In this document: piece after piece, positions 43,613 through 56,900 of the stretch
Layout of the letters: every line of letters begins with the position of its first letter
Position numbering within the stretch: the first letter of the stretch is position 1
NCBI RefSeq assembly: GCF_002994745.2
Contig: NC_037090.1
Coordinates: 13,876,001-13,940,000 of the forward strand
DNA from: Rosa chinensis
Lineage: Eukaryota; Streptophyta; Magnoliopsida; Rosales; Rosaceae
Direction: 5' to 3'
Length of the DNA stretch: 64,000 nucleotides
Position numbers and translations under genes: made by a program
The notes under the pieces: model-generated
What the model was told of the DNA's origin: nothing
The model's database searches: none
What the model saw: the letters and a program-made list of their open reading frames with translations, nothing else

Positions 43613-45358
43613 ATTATTGCTTTATTATGTTTTTAGTAGTTAGTATATATAAAAAAAAAAAAAAAAAATAGTTGATGTTGGATTGTGTTTTTATTGTGTT
43701 TTTAATTGATGTTGTGATACACTAAGGTATATTGGATTAAACATAGTCTTGAAAAAGGGTAGCTGTTTCAGTCCCATTGCACATCGAGACTCCCTGTTCC
43801 CGTACCTAAGTGTTGAAATTAAATTAATTTAAAAAAAAAATGTTGGTTTTAGAGTGTTTTTGTTTGTTTGAGTTTTAGGATGCCCCTAACGTCTAGGATG
43901 AACATGTCTCTGAATTCATGGCTGAAGGTTTTCACAATCAAAATAGAACTTAATTGAATTCTGTGGTTAATCGACATTGTGATGTTTGTATGAAGATTTG
44001 AGATAGGATTGTAACTTGGTTCATTAAGCATGCTAGGATTAAGTCTGATTCATTTGACCCAAAATGAGTTTTTGTGCTAAAATACTTTCTTTTCGAGTGC
44101 TTATTGATAATTCTAGAATTTCGTGGCTGTATTTGCAAAACCTCATCATTCTTTGGAAATCCAATGATCATGTGCCATAGATTTTAATGGACTAGAGAGT
44201 ACTAGAACTCGGCTGTTGTGACTGTCAAAACTTGTATGCCATAATATGCCCTGATCTTGGATAGGATAGAAGGCATTAGGGTAACCACCATAGCCAAACA
44301 AGCATGTGTCCCCAATTGTGCCCTTCGTGGGACTCCTTAGAATGAACCCCTTTGAGCCTACGTTGAAAACCTTTGTTTCATCACCCTCACTACCCTACCA
44401 TGAGCTTAGTACAGGATAGCTCTACCCTTATCTTAAGGACTTAGTAGAGCATGACATAGTACGTAGGAGTGACGATGAAAGACAAGTGTGGGGTGGGGAA
44501 AATCCAAGAAGAAAAAAAAAAAAATTTGCCTTGAAAAAAAAAAGAAAGAAAGAAAGAAAAGCGGCAAAAGAGAAGAAAAATTGAAAAGAAAACTCTTGGG
44601 AAAATGTTGAAGTGTGGTTTTGGACTTGCAAATTTGTAGAAGGCTCAAAGTTGAAAATTATGCCTTTGTCCATTCCCATGCTGGTTAGAGTGAAGGTTTG
44701 GCCCAAAACAATGATATTTGGTCTACAAAAATAATGACATAAGGTGGTCCTTATATGCTCTGCTAGGTCCTTAGGATTTTTTTTGTATCCTTAATCTTCA
44801 TTTTGAAAACCCTAGCTTAGCCCCATTACAACATGTTTTAAGTGCTGACTTGATCCTTGAGATGGGCAGTCTTTGGTTAGTGGAGTCAGTTACGCAGTCG
44901 AGCTTATGGTTTAGGTCCATTTGTGCACTCAGTCATTTCATGAGGTCTTTAAAAATTCTTCACAAAATGTGTTTATTGATGAAATATGCAAGCTGTTTGT
45001 TGCCTTACAATTTGTTCTCTTGCATATACTTGAGTGTGAAGCTTTTAAGCATAGCCATTTCTGAGAGAAAAATCGAGAGTATGCCCTGTGAGTTTGGATT
45101 GGACTTGTTCGAAACATGCTATCATTCACTGTATAACTTAAGTTCTCCATATCTTGCTTAGTCATATGAATGTCACAGGTTTATTAACCATGGAATTATC
45201 TTTGTGATTTTGATTAAGTGTTTAACGTGAAAGCCATGAGTTTGGAGTCTCTGAGACAGCAGTTAGGAGCAATAGAGTCATTTACTTGCTTTTTGTCAAG
45301 TCTTTGTTCTGTTTTGGATTTTTTTTTTTTTTTTTTTACTAAGGGATTAGCAAAAGCT
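43613..45358. other. 3' non-coding region of the element
   Basis: Contains a further AAGTGTGGGGTGGGG stretch (44484-44498), A/G-rich tracts (44505-44590) as found near the 3' end of Athila-type elements, and a T run (45320-45337). No ORF is convincing. Confidence 0.6.
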
Positions 45359-45373
45359 AAGTGTGGGGGAATT
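45359..45373 (+). other. Polypurine tract of the element
   Basis: AAGTGTGGGGGAATT abuts the 3' LTR start. Confidence 0.8.
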
Positions 45374-47426
45374 TGATAGGAGCATTTTAATGTGATATTT
45401 TAATAGTTAATTCCTCACATTTTGCTTAGTTAATTCCTTAACTGAATCGATTTTTAATTCAATTTCTATTTTAGGTACATTGGAGTAAATGAAGGTGAAA
45501 TGAGCGTTAGGTCCATAATTACCTGGAAATGATGGAGAAAAATGGAAATGTACTAAAAGATCAATTTTACACATATTCCTACTCCGGCTAGGAGAAACCA
45601 AGCCAAGCAAAGAAGAAGGAGCGGCCGCCTGACCAAATGAACTTCAAATGAGCTGAAACCTTCCAGATCCATTCTAGACACCCAAAGGATCATTTCTTAT
45701 GAAGAGTGCCAGAGAAAAATATGAGTGGAAGGCCTTCAAACAATCAGCCCAATTTTCTACAGAAGCAAAACCGGAAAACTGGACCTGTAAGAGGTCCAGC
45801 AGCATTTTCGGCCCAACCACATGGATTGAAGCTCTGAAAATTTGTCAGGATGATCTACACTCATAGTGGAACATTTCAAATGAAGAAGTCGAAGGCATAT
45901 AATGAAGTCTTGTTGGAGAAATAATTGAAGGAATAAAGGGGAAGAAACTGACCTGAAAACAGCTCAACACCACATATTCATGTTTCCCACCCACATGAAG
46001 AAAGCTAGATGCTTTTCTCTTTTTCCTTGGATATATTTTTTCTACAATCTCTTTAACAGATCATCATCACTTCCATGTTGCTGCACCTTCATGCTTTGCT
46101 TTCATTTCATCATTTCTCTTTCTTTTCCATATTTTACAAATCACTTTCATACTCCACTTTCATTATTTTTCTTCCACTCATCATTTCACTCTTCTTTTTC
46201 TTCCCTATATAAACACCTTCTCCTCTCATTCTAAAACACATTCCTTCATCCATTTCATCTCCTTGTCTCACCATTTCCTCTCCATTTTCCTTAGTCACCA
46301 ATTCCTTCATCCATTTCATCTTCTTTGTCTCTCCATTTCCTTTCCATTTTGCTTCTCCATTCTCTAGTTGCAAAGTTCTGCGTTTTCAAGCAAGGAGAGG
46401 AAGAAGAAGAAGGAGCCGTGAAGATCATATCCTCCATCATCCACCTTGAAGGCTTGCTTCCAAGATTCAAGATCCAACCATCTAGCTCTCCATCTCCATC
46501 TCCCCTTACGGTGTAATTCATTCTTTTTCCTTGTAATGATCTTTTGTTTTCCTTGTTTGAATTCATATGAACTTGTTTCTAGTTAACAATAATGTTTAGG
46601 GCAAAGTTTAAGCCCAATTTCTATGTTTAAATAAAGTTTTCGAATTCTATAATTGTGATTATAAGTTGATTATGTGAGTTTGTTCGATTAAATTTGCTTT
46701 ACAGAAAACTTTTATATGTTTATCTTATTTGGGTCGACACTTATAGGATTTGCATGTAATTGGTGCTAGGTTTAAGAACATGAAATCGACTTTTCGTTTT
46801 GTGTAACTTGAATCAAAAGTAGTAAAGGTTCTGGACAAGAATCGAATTTAATTGAAGAGGATTGCAATTAGGTGGACTTTTCCATAACTAAGTTGTACAC
46901 TTGAGTTGATAGCCTTTCTCTATGTCTAATGCGTTGAACATGTCATGATTGACTAGCTTTCTAGGGCTTGATTGCATGTTTGATAGGATTAATCTAGGTG
47001 CTTTCACTTAGATTAATTAGCATTGAAAAGTAAAATATGGGAAATTGTTTGCTTTTAACGTTTCACATGATCAACTCCTCTCTCATGACTTGGAAGAACA
47101 ATTATAGGGTTTGAATCAAATTTGATTACATGGAATTGATTTTGATCTTTGTTCCTTGCGATCCACCCTTGTATATATGTTTTTACATTTTCTTTATTTT
47201 ATTTATCTTAATTTTCAATTCTATAATTCTTAAACCCCCCCTCCCTTTTTATTTTGTTACTTGTATATATTTTTATTCTTTATTTTATTTTTGTAAATAA
47301 TACTTTTCTTTATTTGTTTCACAATTACAAGTGTACCCTCAATCCCCGGATAGAACGATCCCTATTTGCTTATACTACTAACGATATTTTCAGGGTTAAA
47401 TTATGCGCTTGCTTTTAGCGACATCA
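45374..47426 (+). repeat. 3' LTR of the WUSCHEL-carrying element
   Basis: 2053 bp, ends TGATAGG...GACATCA, followed by TTGGC. Visible differences from the 5' LTR include an A to G in the GAAGAGTACCAG block, a C to T in CCCCTCACGG, and C to A in TTGCTTATG. Confidence 0.96.
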
Positions 47427-47803
47427 TTGGCCCGAATGAAAACCTAAATATATCTACAAAAAATCAACCAAATCTGTAATCATACAAAATTGTGTAAATA
47501 AATGTAATTTGTTAAATAAAATTAAAAAGAACATTCTACTAATCGAATGGTTAAATATTTTTCAATTTGGCTAAATTTTAATTTGTAGAATAATTGCTAA
47601 AAAATAAATTGTTTAAATTATTAAACTACATGCTAAAAATTTAAAAAAAAAACACACTAAAGATGTCCTCTCTCTATATATTTTGTCTTGTGTGTATGTA
47701 AAGAAAAAAAAGAAAAAGATTGGTTGTGCCAATGACAAATATGAAATTGTTAAACTAAAGCTTCTGCTGAATTTTTTGGATTAACATTGTTGAAACGCGC
47801 GTT
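47427..47803. other. Flank between the LTR element and a hAT MITE
   Basis: AT-rich sequence; nothing recognised besides the target duplication at 47427-47431. Confidence 0.5.
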
Positions 47804-48359
47804 TAGAGCTGTCAATTCCAACACGACTCGAAACCCGCACGAAATAAAGAGGGTTGAACCCGGATGATTAAAAAGCGGGTCAGCCGTGGGTCAACCTGCC
47901 ATGACCCATTTAATAAATGGGTCGGCCATGGGTCAACCTGCCAACACGAAGTGAACCCGTATAACCCGATTATGCTATAGTTCATCTTGAAATTTTGGAC
48001 GTTGGGAGTATTTGATCATAGGATTAGACAATTTGAAATACTTTGCGTTATAATCATTGGATTTAATTATTTATGAATCATATATAATAATTTATATTAT
48101 TCGTCTTGTGGAGTTTTTAGTGAATTTAATCAATTTATACATTTTTTAGTTAAATTGGTCGCATTGTTAACCCTTAAATGAGTCATTTTGTCTACGACCT
48201 ATTTATTAAATGGGTTAAGCGAGTTGGTAACATGTAACCCGTTTAATAAATAGGTTGAGTTTGAGTTTAAATTTTTGACACGATTATTAAATGGGCTTTG
48301 AGTTTGTCTCCTGCGACACAATAAATACCTTGACCCGACAAGACTCATTGATAGCCCTA
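47804..48359. mobile_element. hAT-type MITE
   Basis: The terminal repeats TAGAGCTGTCAAT (47804) and the complement of ATTGATAGCCCTA (48359) agree at 11 of 13 bases. Flanks are CGCGCGTT and CGCGCGTC, an 8-bp duplication with one mismatch. The interior is rich in GGGTCA/TGACCC and AACCCG motifs, typical of this non-coding hAT family. Confidence 0.85.
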
Positions 48360-48367
48360 CGCGCGTC

Positions 48368-51266
48368 AAGATCATGCAAGGCTTTTTAGAAAATTTAGGT
48401 CCGTATTGTCCAAAAAAAAAATCTAGGTTTGCTATTTGCCGAGCAATTTCAATCCCACTTGTAACGAGACTCGTGACCTACATTCTTTTCAGTTCCCTTT
48501 CATATCAGCTCAGCTTTTTCGTGGAGATGGCTATTAGGAAGGCCCTGTGAGGGACTCATATATTTGCCACGAAAGGACCTCCTTGGAATATTATTCTATT
48601 CTTACATCAAATATTGGCCACGAAAAGAACCTCCTTGGAATATTATTCCGTCAATAAATATTGGTGAGCCCTAAAATTCAACGTTTGGAAGACTACACCA
48701 CGTGTCCACTCACAAAATTTTCAACCGAATCTCATTTAAGGCTATGATGCATATATACAGGTCGATGCAAAGTTTGATCACTTCAATACTACTACTCATT
48801 CAGCTTAAATAGAAAAGATATTGGGGAATAAGAAGCAACGTTTGCTCACTTATATTCTGACTAATTGATCGTTCGTTTATGAAAGAGTACCAATATTTTT
48901 TTCATTTCTTCTATTTATTTTTCGTGAATATAATCACGCAACTCATAAGTTATTCTAGAAATAAATTTTTGTTTTTTACATTAGGGTGTGTTTGGATGAA
49001 GAATGAATTATTATGGTTGTTTGATGTACTGTAATATTACAATTAATGAATTCTCTCTCAAGATTTGCAAAAACGAATACGGTTCTCATTTGTAATTGGT
49101 CAGTAATTAAAGTAAATTATTGTTCATATACATATTCGTTTTGATATGAGAAGTTAAATTATGCTGAGCATCGAAGATTTAGCGCTCAAAGTTGTAATAT
49201 TTTTAATATGTACTATAACAATATTGCACTGCAAGAATTTCAATCACATCAATTGCCATCAATACATGATCTGAATAAATTATTCACCATGAAATTTCAA
49301 TTTGTTGTACCACTTATGATTAATTTTGTACATCAAGTAATCAATGTTGATGGGAGACTTGGCCATTACATATTTTTCACAAATAATTGAGAAAATAAAA
49401 CTTTGAATAGAAAAACCCTAGAAGAAAAAACGCGCTCCTTGTCAGAAGCTATAGTCTTCGCCCTCCATCCAGTGGCGTCTCCAAGTGATGCTGTTGTCGA
49501 ATGGGATTATCTTAGAGGCCTTCTTAGCTTATTGGCTTTGGGTGCGGCACTAAAGCCTAGCTCTATTCAAGATAACGGCAAGGGAGCTGGCGGCTAGTGA
49601 CGAGGCCGTATTTCAGGTAAGCGAGTCAGCGACTGGATCTAATTGGCGCGCGGTGGTGGGTGGCTACGGATGGATTGATCAGCGCCGTCCACAGCCTTCA
49701 TATTGGCTATGCAGTCGTTTGACTGTGGAAGGGAGACAAGGTTTTTGGATGCTTGAAACCAATAGGCGACATGTGATAGAAATCCAGATCGAAGTGGATC
49801 GGATCTGGTGGGTATTTGGTCTGGGGACGGGTGGTGCTGGATTAATAAGGGTAGGTTGGTACTGTGGTGGGTGTTCTCGCATGAGAGCTGGGCTAGGTAG
49901 TCGAAGCTGCCCTTGGCTAGTGGTGCGACTGTTTGCCTCAAAATTGTCTCGGCTGAAGTAAGAGGCTAAAAGGGATTTGAGGTCCAATTGTCCTTCTAGA
50001 TTGCGCGGGCGTGCCAACTTGTGGTCGATTGCCCGAGCGAGGTTTTGATATGATTTGTTAGATCGATCTAACTTTTTTCAAGTGACTGTTGGTTGAGGGA
50101 AAAAAGCATTCTCCTGGGTTCTCTTGCCTCTTTTGCAATGATTTTCAGCGTTTTCACCGATGTTGCTTCTCTTTTTTATTTTTTTGATATATGTTGCAGA
50201 AAGTAAAGGTGCGTAAGTTTTTTTTTTTAAATATCGAAAAATCAATGAAAAATATAAATTGCGCGAAATTTAAAGGCCCTGAAGAGTAAATTGCAGGAAT
50301 AATAAAGTGACTGAAAAAGCGCCCATAATTTCTTGCTATTTATAGCTTTATTCTCCTTGATTTGATATATATATATATATATATATATAATTTTTTTTTA
50401 ATAACCTGATTTGATATTCTATGCAAGGTGGGTTCCTAAGTCCAAAAACCATGATCTATTTTGAATATAATCCGGACAAAAGTTTTTGTTAACTGCGGTC
50501 CAATGTGTAGGCATCCACATGAGCTTACTTTCTTATATAAGCATGATGAGTCAATTTCTACTTTTTCACATACCGAATTTACCCATAAAAATATTACTTA
50601 AAACAATCAATAATTTATCAGTAAATTAATTGAGAGTTAATGTTGTTTTCTAATTAATTTGATATTCATAAAAATCATACCAATTATAATATGTCATCAG
50701 CACAACAAAATCCTTAATTGATGCATAGTCATTAAAAAATTTATAACTTAAATAAAATGATCATACCTTACCATCATTTTTCAACACCCTATATCTTCTC
50801 TCTTTTCTTCTCCTTTATTCTCATCACTTTCTTCTTGTTTTTACACCTTCAATGTAGAATTGTCATGTTGTTCAACTTCATTATACAATCAAATAGATAT
50901 TTCAGATGGATATTCATAAGAAGGTTTTAATCCATCTAAAGAGGTAATATTCTACATTGTGCATATCTACCTTTGCATCTTAAGATAAATCGTACAAAGG
51001 AGAGATATTCTGGAAAGGGGGATGCATTTTTCATATCTTAAGGGAAAGGCAAGTTGCAATGGGTTTTTTTTTTTCTTTACCTTTTGATTAGGAACAATGT
51101 TAAACTAAGTTGCTTTTTTTCATTACTTGTGCATAGATATCTTTGTAATTTTGATACCTAGTACAAAGATACTTTCTTAAGGGGAAAGCCAAGCTGCAAT
51201 GATTTTTTTTTCCTGCCCTTTTATTAGGAACCATGTTTAAACTACCTTGCTCTTTTTTCGTTTCCT

Positions 51267-51267
<1 letters not shown>
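48368..51267. other. Intergenic; includes a GC-richer stretch with unrecognised ORFs
   Basis: From about 48660 the sequence is paralogous to 26700-26830. At 49400-50060 composition is richer in G+C and several overlapping ORFs of 64-112 codons occur on both strands, none matching a family I know. It may be a decayed gene fragment. TA repeats lie at 50369-50390. Confidence 0.45.

Positions 51268-51315
<48 letters not shown>
51268..51315. repeat. (TA)n microsatellite
   Basis: Pure TA repeats directly left of the foldback element. TA repeats also follow it at 51718-51752. Confidence 0.95.
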
Positions 51316-51320
<5 letters not shown>

Positions 51321-51712
51321 TCCTATCCAAAGCGAGGCATCGCTTTGAAATTTCAGAGCGAGGTTAGGGTTTAGGGTCACTTTTCGGTCGCATATCCACA
51401 TCTCAACCGTTCAGTTTTTAGGTACTAATGTATAGATCATCTCTGCAAAATTTCAATGAAATTGATGGTCTTTAAGGCATCTAACTCGCTTAAACCAATG
51501 GACGAACTGAATCTGTCCAACCTGAACCGTACTAGCTTTAAGGCAGTTATCAATGCCTTAACGACCATCAATTTGGCTGAAATTTTGTAGAGATGATCTA
51601 TACATTAGTACCTAGAAACTGAACGGTTGAGATGTGGATATGCGACCAAAAAATGACCCTAAACCCTAACCTCGCTCTGAAATTTCAAAGCGATGCCTCG
51701 CTCTGGATAGGA

Positions 51713-51717
<5 letters not shown>
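51316..51717. mobile_element. 402-bp foldback MITE in a (TA)n tract
   Basis: ACAGATCCTATCC at the left end and its complement at the right. The arms (AGCGAGG..., ACATCTCAACCGTTCAGTT, TTGATGGTC) are inverted copies over nearly the whole length, with an unpaired centre near 51490-51550. The flanking TA repeats hide the target duplication, so the superfamily is uncertain (a TA duplication would fit Tc1/mariner). Confidence 0.88.
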
Positions 51718-51752
<35 letters not shown>

Positions 51753-51757
<5 letters not shown>

Positions 51758-52850
51758 ACTTTTCATGTTTTCATACATATTACAAAGATAATATTCTAGA
51801 AATGGAGATCCATTTTGCATATCATAAAAAAAGGTAGAGTAGTGTTGGTTTCTTTTTCCCTACCTATTAATTAGGAATAATATTGAAACTTGACCATGGA
51901 CTAGTCTATTATTATGTCTCTAAGTATTGTTGTGTCGTTAAAATTTTGGGTCAGTTTTTCAAGGCAAGATGCATGCATGCTTGTATTGCTTTTATGGGTG
52001 ATATTCTACCTTCTCTATAAAGGTAAGATTTTGGGTGAGTTTTTCAAGGAAAGATGCATGCTTGTATTTATTTTATTAGTAATATTCTACCTTCTCTATA
52101 GATTCTTTTGCACATTAATATGCCTAAAACAAATGTATGATATTTTTGAGATTTTTTGAAAGGAGTTCATCACGTTTATCTTAATTATAGGTACACAAAA
52201 TGCATTGTCAATGAGTTAATTTACCTTTAGATTAGGTATGGTATGTTTTCTTTTGCCTGAAAATGTTTTACATGTTGTTTTGATACTTTAGGTAGATTAA
52301 ATTCAAATTCAAAAGTTAAAATTTAGAGTAACAAATGAAAAAAAAAAAAGGGATTTTAATTTGTTTTATTTATTTACTTGAAAGGGTAAAATAGACAAAT
52401 GACAGTAGTTAAAGGACCGCAAATAAAAGCAAAAAATAGATGGACTGCATCTAATTATCACCTACCAAATTAGACTTGGAATCAATAACCTCATTATTTT
52501 TTAAGTTGCTACCATTTCTTAGTAGGACAAGATGGGCTTTGTCCCTGTCTGCGCACCTTGAGTATTGTGTCTGGCTTGCATTGTCAAATGATCACATCTT
52601 CTTAGTGACAGGAAGAATTAAACTGAGTGTCACTGAATTTATTTTGTTGGTGGCGCAACATAGTGGGAAAGCTGGTATTGGTGTATTATGACTTCAAGTG
52701 AGCATTATCTTTCAGGTATGTCTCCAAAATTGTAAAGTAAATAGAGTAATAAGTCGTGCACTCCTTGATAATTAGTGCGTGTTAGAATACACATGATTAG
52801 TACGTAGAGACTTTTGATATTATTATGTGAGGTTCTCTTAAGGCTTATTG
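51753..52850. other. Intergenic
   Basis: No gene recognised. A short direct repeat, around TTCTACCTTCTCTATA, occurs at about 52006 and 52085. Confidence 0.45.
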
Positions 52851-52970
52851 TCATATGGGGTTTAGGTGCTATGACCCTCCTTATATTCTATGGTTTTATT
52901 ATTAATGATTAAAACTTAAGGACGGCTTTTTGGCCCTACCTTAAAATAAATAAAATAAAATAAAATAAAC
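52851..52970 (+). mobile_element. Possible LINE 3' tail
   Basis: A sequence ending GGCTTTTTGGCCCTACCTTA followed by (AAAATAAAAT)n resembles the 3' tails of plant LINEs. No coding part or duplication was found. Confidence 0.35.
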
Positions 52971-53104
52971 AGTGTCGATTGTTGAAAAATAAAGGTTGAA
53001 AGGAAACACTAGCCTTTTCAAAACAGTTAGGATTTTAAGATGTAAGTGTTGAAAATTCAGTTCTAGCACTCCACCTACGAATTAAGCTCGTGTTTTATTT
53101 TTAA

Positions 53105-53930
53105 ATTTTTTTATAACCGATAACGGATTAGACGATATTAGTTTTTCGGAGGTAGACGATGTAGGGAACAAGTCCCACCCTCAATTCCAAATGAGAAGAG
53201 TTTACCACACTCTGGGAACCCACCGTCCATTCTCTTATCATAAAATTTTATTAATGAAAAAGCTAAAATTACAAAAACATGGGACAAAAATGTACCCCCA
53301 AATACAATGTAGAAAAATAAAAGAAGATGGAAAAATTGAATTTCATCTACTACTCTAAAAAGGTTACAACATAACCATAAAAAATAATAGATGAGCATAA
53401 AGCTCATTAACCATAAACATGTGGTGCCGCAGTAAATCCTTACTTCAATGGAACTATAAGTCCACCAACTTTTAGCCATCATGCTGATAGTGAAAACCCA
53501 AGTCATCCATTCGAAGAAAAAGACAGAGAGAGCAGGTGGTGGAACCTCATACCATACCAACGAAGAAGAAGCAAAACCTAAGTTCGCCATTCTATTTGCA
53601 ACAGTATTCCATTCACGAAGAATATGAGAGCAATAAAAGGACATTGATTGGATGAGTGATAAACAATTTAACCATGCAATACGAAGAGGCTATGTTGGAG
53701 ACAAGGAAGAAGAGGTAATGCATGCAAGAACAATAGTAGAATCACTCACTCTCAAGCCAAATGTAGTGCCAACCAAACTTAAAAGCATACTCAATTCCAA
53801 GAATAACTCCCATTAATTCAGCGAAGAAGGCAGTTTGGTTACCACCAATGTAATGACCATTACTATCTCTAGACACACCACCATAAGCGTTGCAGTGGAA
53901 ATTATTCTATGCATCGACGGTGCAAATGAC
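53105..53930 (-). pseudogene. LINE 3' end fragment with RNase H remnant
   Basis: Minus-strand pieces include GGVSRDSNGHYIGGNQTAFFAE...GVILGIEYAFKFGW (about 53750-53890), a serine-rich join with a stop, and HILREWNTVANRMANLGFAS (about 53565-53625), the RNase H end of plant LINE ORF2. A 3' UTR and an A run (T run at 53108-53113) follow. Frameshifts and stops make it non-functional. It is a separate family from the LINEs at 19039 and 28045. Confidence 0.8.
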
Positions 53931-56900
53931 CCAACACTTATAAGATGATCTCAACCCTTGATATTTATAATTAATATTTTTATTAATAACGTAAGAGTGT
54001 ATTTAATATAATCTAACCATCCATTTATGTCGGTGCAAGTGCATGTCGGTGCACTGAATCGTCTCATAGCGTTTGCAAGCGTTGCAGGCCCACGACAAAA
54101 AAAAAAAAAAAACTCGTGTTGTTATTAAATGCTTTGATTGATTAGTCGCACTCATTATATGATGACTTTGGCTAGCTACAAGCACGCAAATTGAGTGATC
54201 GTTCATCTATGATTAATATTTGTTCAGTAGCAAGAGTTTTGTATTTATAAATGAAAGGTTTTGATTTCGAGTCAACAACAACCAAGTTGTATGATTATAA
54301 ATGATCGAGTAGTCGTTGATTACTATTATACGAGTTTCCAAAACGTCCCGTTGTAGTTTGGTGTGAAAGTGGTGCCAGGAGTGTTTGCATGTCTAACAGT
54401 ACTTGATTTTAACTCCACAATACATTGGCCAGCCAGGTGCCTATATTTTAACGTCACAATTACTGACTTTTGATTTTGATTAGTAACCATCTCTTAGTTG
54501 TTGAGATGCACACGTACACATTGTTTGAAAATCATTAGGACAATCTACAAGACGACGCAGAAGATTTTGGACAATATCTAATACCGTTTGATTTCAAACT
54601 CACCTCATAAACATGAGCCCAATATTTTTTTATTCTTCACAGTAGAGGAGTCTCTAATGCAAGATTTTATTTTCGAGTGTACTGTTTTGTTAAGCTCGTC
54701 GAATGAAGAAGTGGCTCGTTAATCCCTTTGACTAAAAAGTACTTTTAATTTGAAGAAAGGTGTCTCTTGCTAATTCCCTTCTTCGATCAGTTCAAATAAT
54801 ACAATAAACGTCAAGATTTATCAGATAATTGAAATCCAACCGTCATATATCAAGACAATAATGTCATTATAATTGTTGAAAAGGGAGGGATCGACTACCT
54901 GCTTTGCCGTCCACTGCATGTTTGTCTGTTGGACCTTCCACTAAACCTAAAAGCTTAAGCTGCAAAGTGCATCGTTTTAGTTGTAAATATTCTTTGAGTT
55001 ATTGAGTAAAAGGAGTATATTATCGAATTAAGTAGGATTTTCTTTCTCTGTCCTAAATTAATTAGAGATTTACTTACCTATTGTAAACATGTTGTATCAC
55101 TACAGATGCCCCATTTCAAAGAAGAACAAATACATCAGCAAATTCTTCAATACAGTGTTTAGTGTTGTTTCGCAATCTCTCCGTAGGCTTCAGATGTTCA
55201 GATCTATTATTACTCACCCTTTCAAGAATGGGCGACAAATATACTTGCCATTTGATGAGATTGCAAACTTTCTACACAGACTGCTTGTAAAATATTTGAA
55301 ATGTTTCCTATGTGTCTGCGAACCCTGGTATGCTCTTATTACAGACCCATACTTTATCACTTAACATCCCATCAACCAATTCAATACAGCAAACAACAAC
55401 AACAGAGCGTCCACAAGAAAATTCGGAATAACTCATTCATTTTCATTCCGGTGAGGGAGTACATGGATGAATCTAAGTTTTCATATCAAAATTACCCCCT
55501 TTTTTACAATTATCCAAAAACACTCTTTTGTTTGTTCGATAACACACATTATTTGTACTGAAGAAACTCTTTTTTTTTTTTCCTTTTCAATGATCCAAAA
55601 ATACATGCGTATTTTTTATTCCTATTCCATTTGCTTGTAAACACCTTTTAATCAACACAAACAAAACCCTCGATCATAGGGATTTTCTAGTTGACGTGTA
55701 CTATTCTTATCTGTTTTTGGCTACTGATAAAAATATAGAAATGTTTCCCTAACGAAACAATATACATTGCGTGTATCAGGGGTGGAATGGGACTACATTA
55801 ATGAAATAGGATTGGATCAAATTTCAACATATTTAAATTTTCTAATATGGCATCAAAGCTGTCTAAGAAGACCGGGTTATATACCAGAAGATATATGTGT
55901 TACTCTATCATATCAAAATTCAACAATGTAATACATGCATGTGGATACCTCTTCTTATAGAAAGACCTATAATAGTCCCCAGCTTGATTTAAAACCCGAT
56001 ATGTATCTAGCCGATTTCTCATGGTTTGAGACTTTGAGTTCATATGTATAACAAGTTAATTTGCAAATTAATAAGGTGGAAGCTAGCAAACTGAGGCAAT
56101 AAAATCATACAGAGACTCCAAGTCAGTCAAGAAATTGGAAATTAAGTCAGGGATATTATATTAATGGCTATGAAAGTCATGTTGAGTAACGGTTTATTCG
56201 ATCTGCCACAGTACGTATTACGTAGGAGTCCAGCATACCAGCATTTTCAGCAACAAAGCAAGGAAGCTTCAAGTTTCAATATCGAAATAGAGATATATAG
56301 GTGGGGCCGTAGGGGATGATAATTAATGATGTCTATGACCCATTCATATCCACCCACGTGTAAAACCAAACCATCACAAATATATATATATATATATATT
56401 GTATATTTATTTATTTATAAATCGATTTAGTTTGATATACGCATGCCATGGATTAATATCTGTGAAACCCTCTAGCTGGCCGGTGGCCACAAATAATTCG
56501 TCAATGTAACTTTTCTTTAGCTTCACAAGATTTATGTTTGAACTTTTGATCCTCAACCTCTGGATACCTTATCGTACTATCTTCCACTCTTCCGCAGACA
56601 CCAGAGTAATCAATATCTAATACCTTCAAGAAGTCTTGAACCATAGTTTGTTCTTGTCCGTCTTCAAAGAAAAAATAAATACATGTTATATACGCGTTGT
56701 CTACAATTGCCTCCCCAGCCCGTACAGACAAAGTAGTTTGTTCATTCTTAATATGGTTAAGACATGTTGTAAGCCTGCAACCCAATACAATCATACAAAC
56801 GAGTTATTTGGAAAACATGTGTTTTAATCGATCTATATCCAATTTGCTGCTCCATCGTCTAGAATCCGTACATAATCGAGGCCATGATAATATATATTCG

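Larger units (their letters stand above)
38249..47426 (+). mobile_element. Complete non-autonomous Athila/Tat-type LTR element carrying a WUSCHEL-like gene
   Basis: A 9178-bp element. Both LTRs are 2053 bp and begin TGATAGGAGCA and end CGACATCA. TTGGC flanks it exactly (38244-38248 and 47427-47431). The primer site matches tRNA-Asp and a polypurine tract precedes the 3' LTR. No gag, protease, RT or integrase frame is present, so it is a large retrotransposon derivative that needs enzymes in trans. Conserved non-coding blocks (GGAGGCAACCCA and ATTGAGGA.AATGC...AAGTGTGGG) are those seen 3' of the coding region in Athila/Tat elements. The LTRs differ by about six substitutions and a few indels by eye, so insertion was recent. 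Cargo: a minus-strand WUSCHEL-like homeobox gene and an unknown plus-strand ORF. Confidence 0.95.

Noticed and set aside
53138..53644. 168-codon minus-strand ORF read as a membrane protein
   Set aside because: Only its first 30 or so residues are coding-like, and these are the RNase H end of a LINE; the hydrophobic remainder is its 3' UTR.
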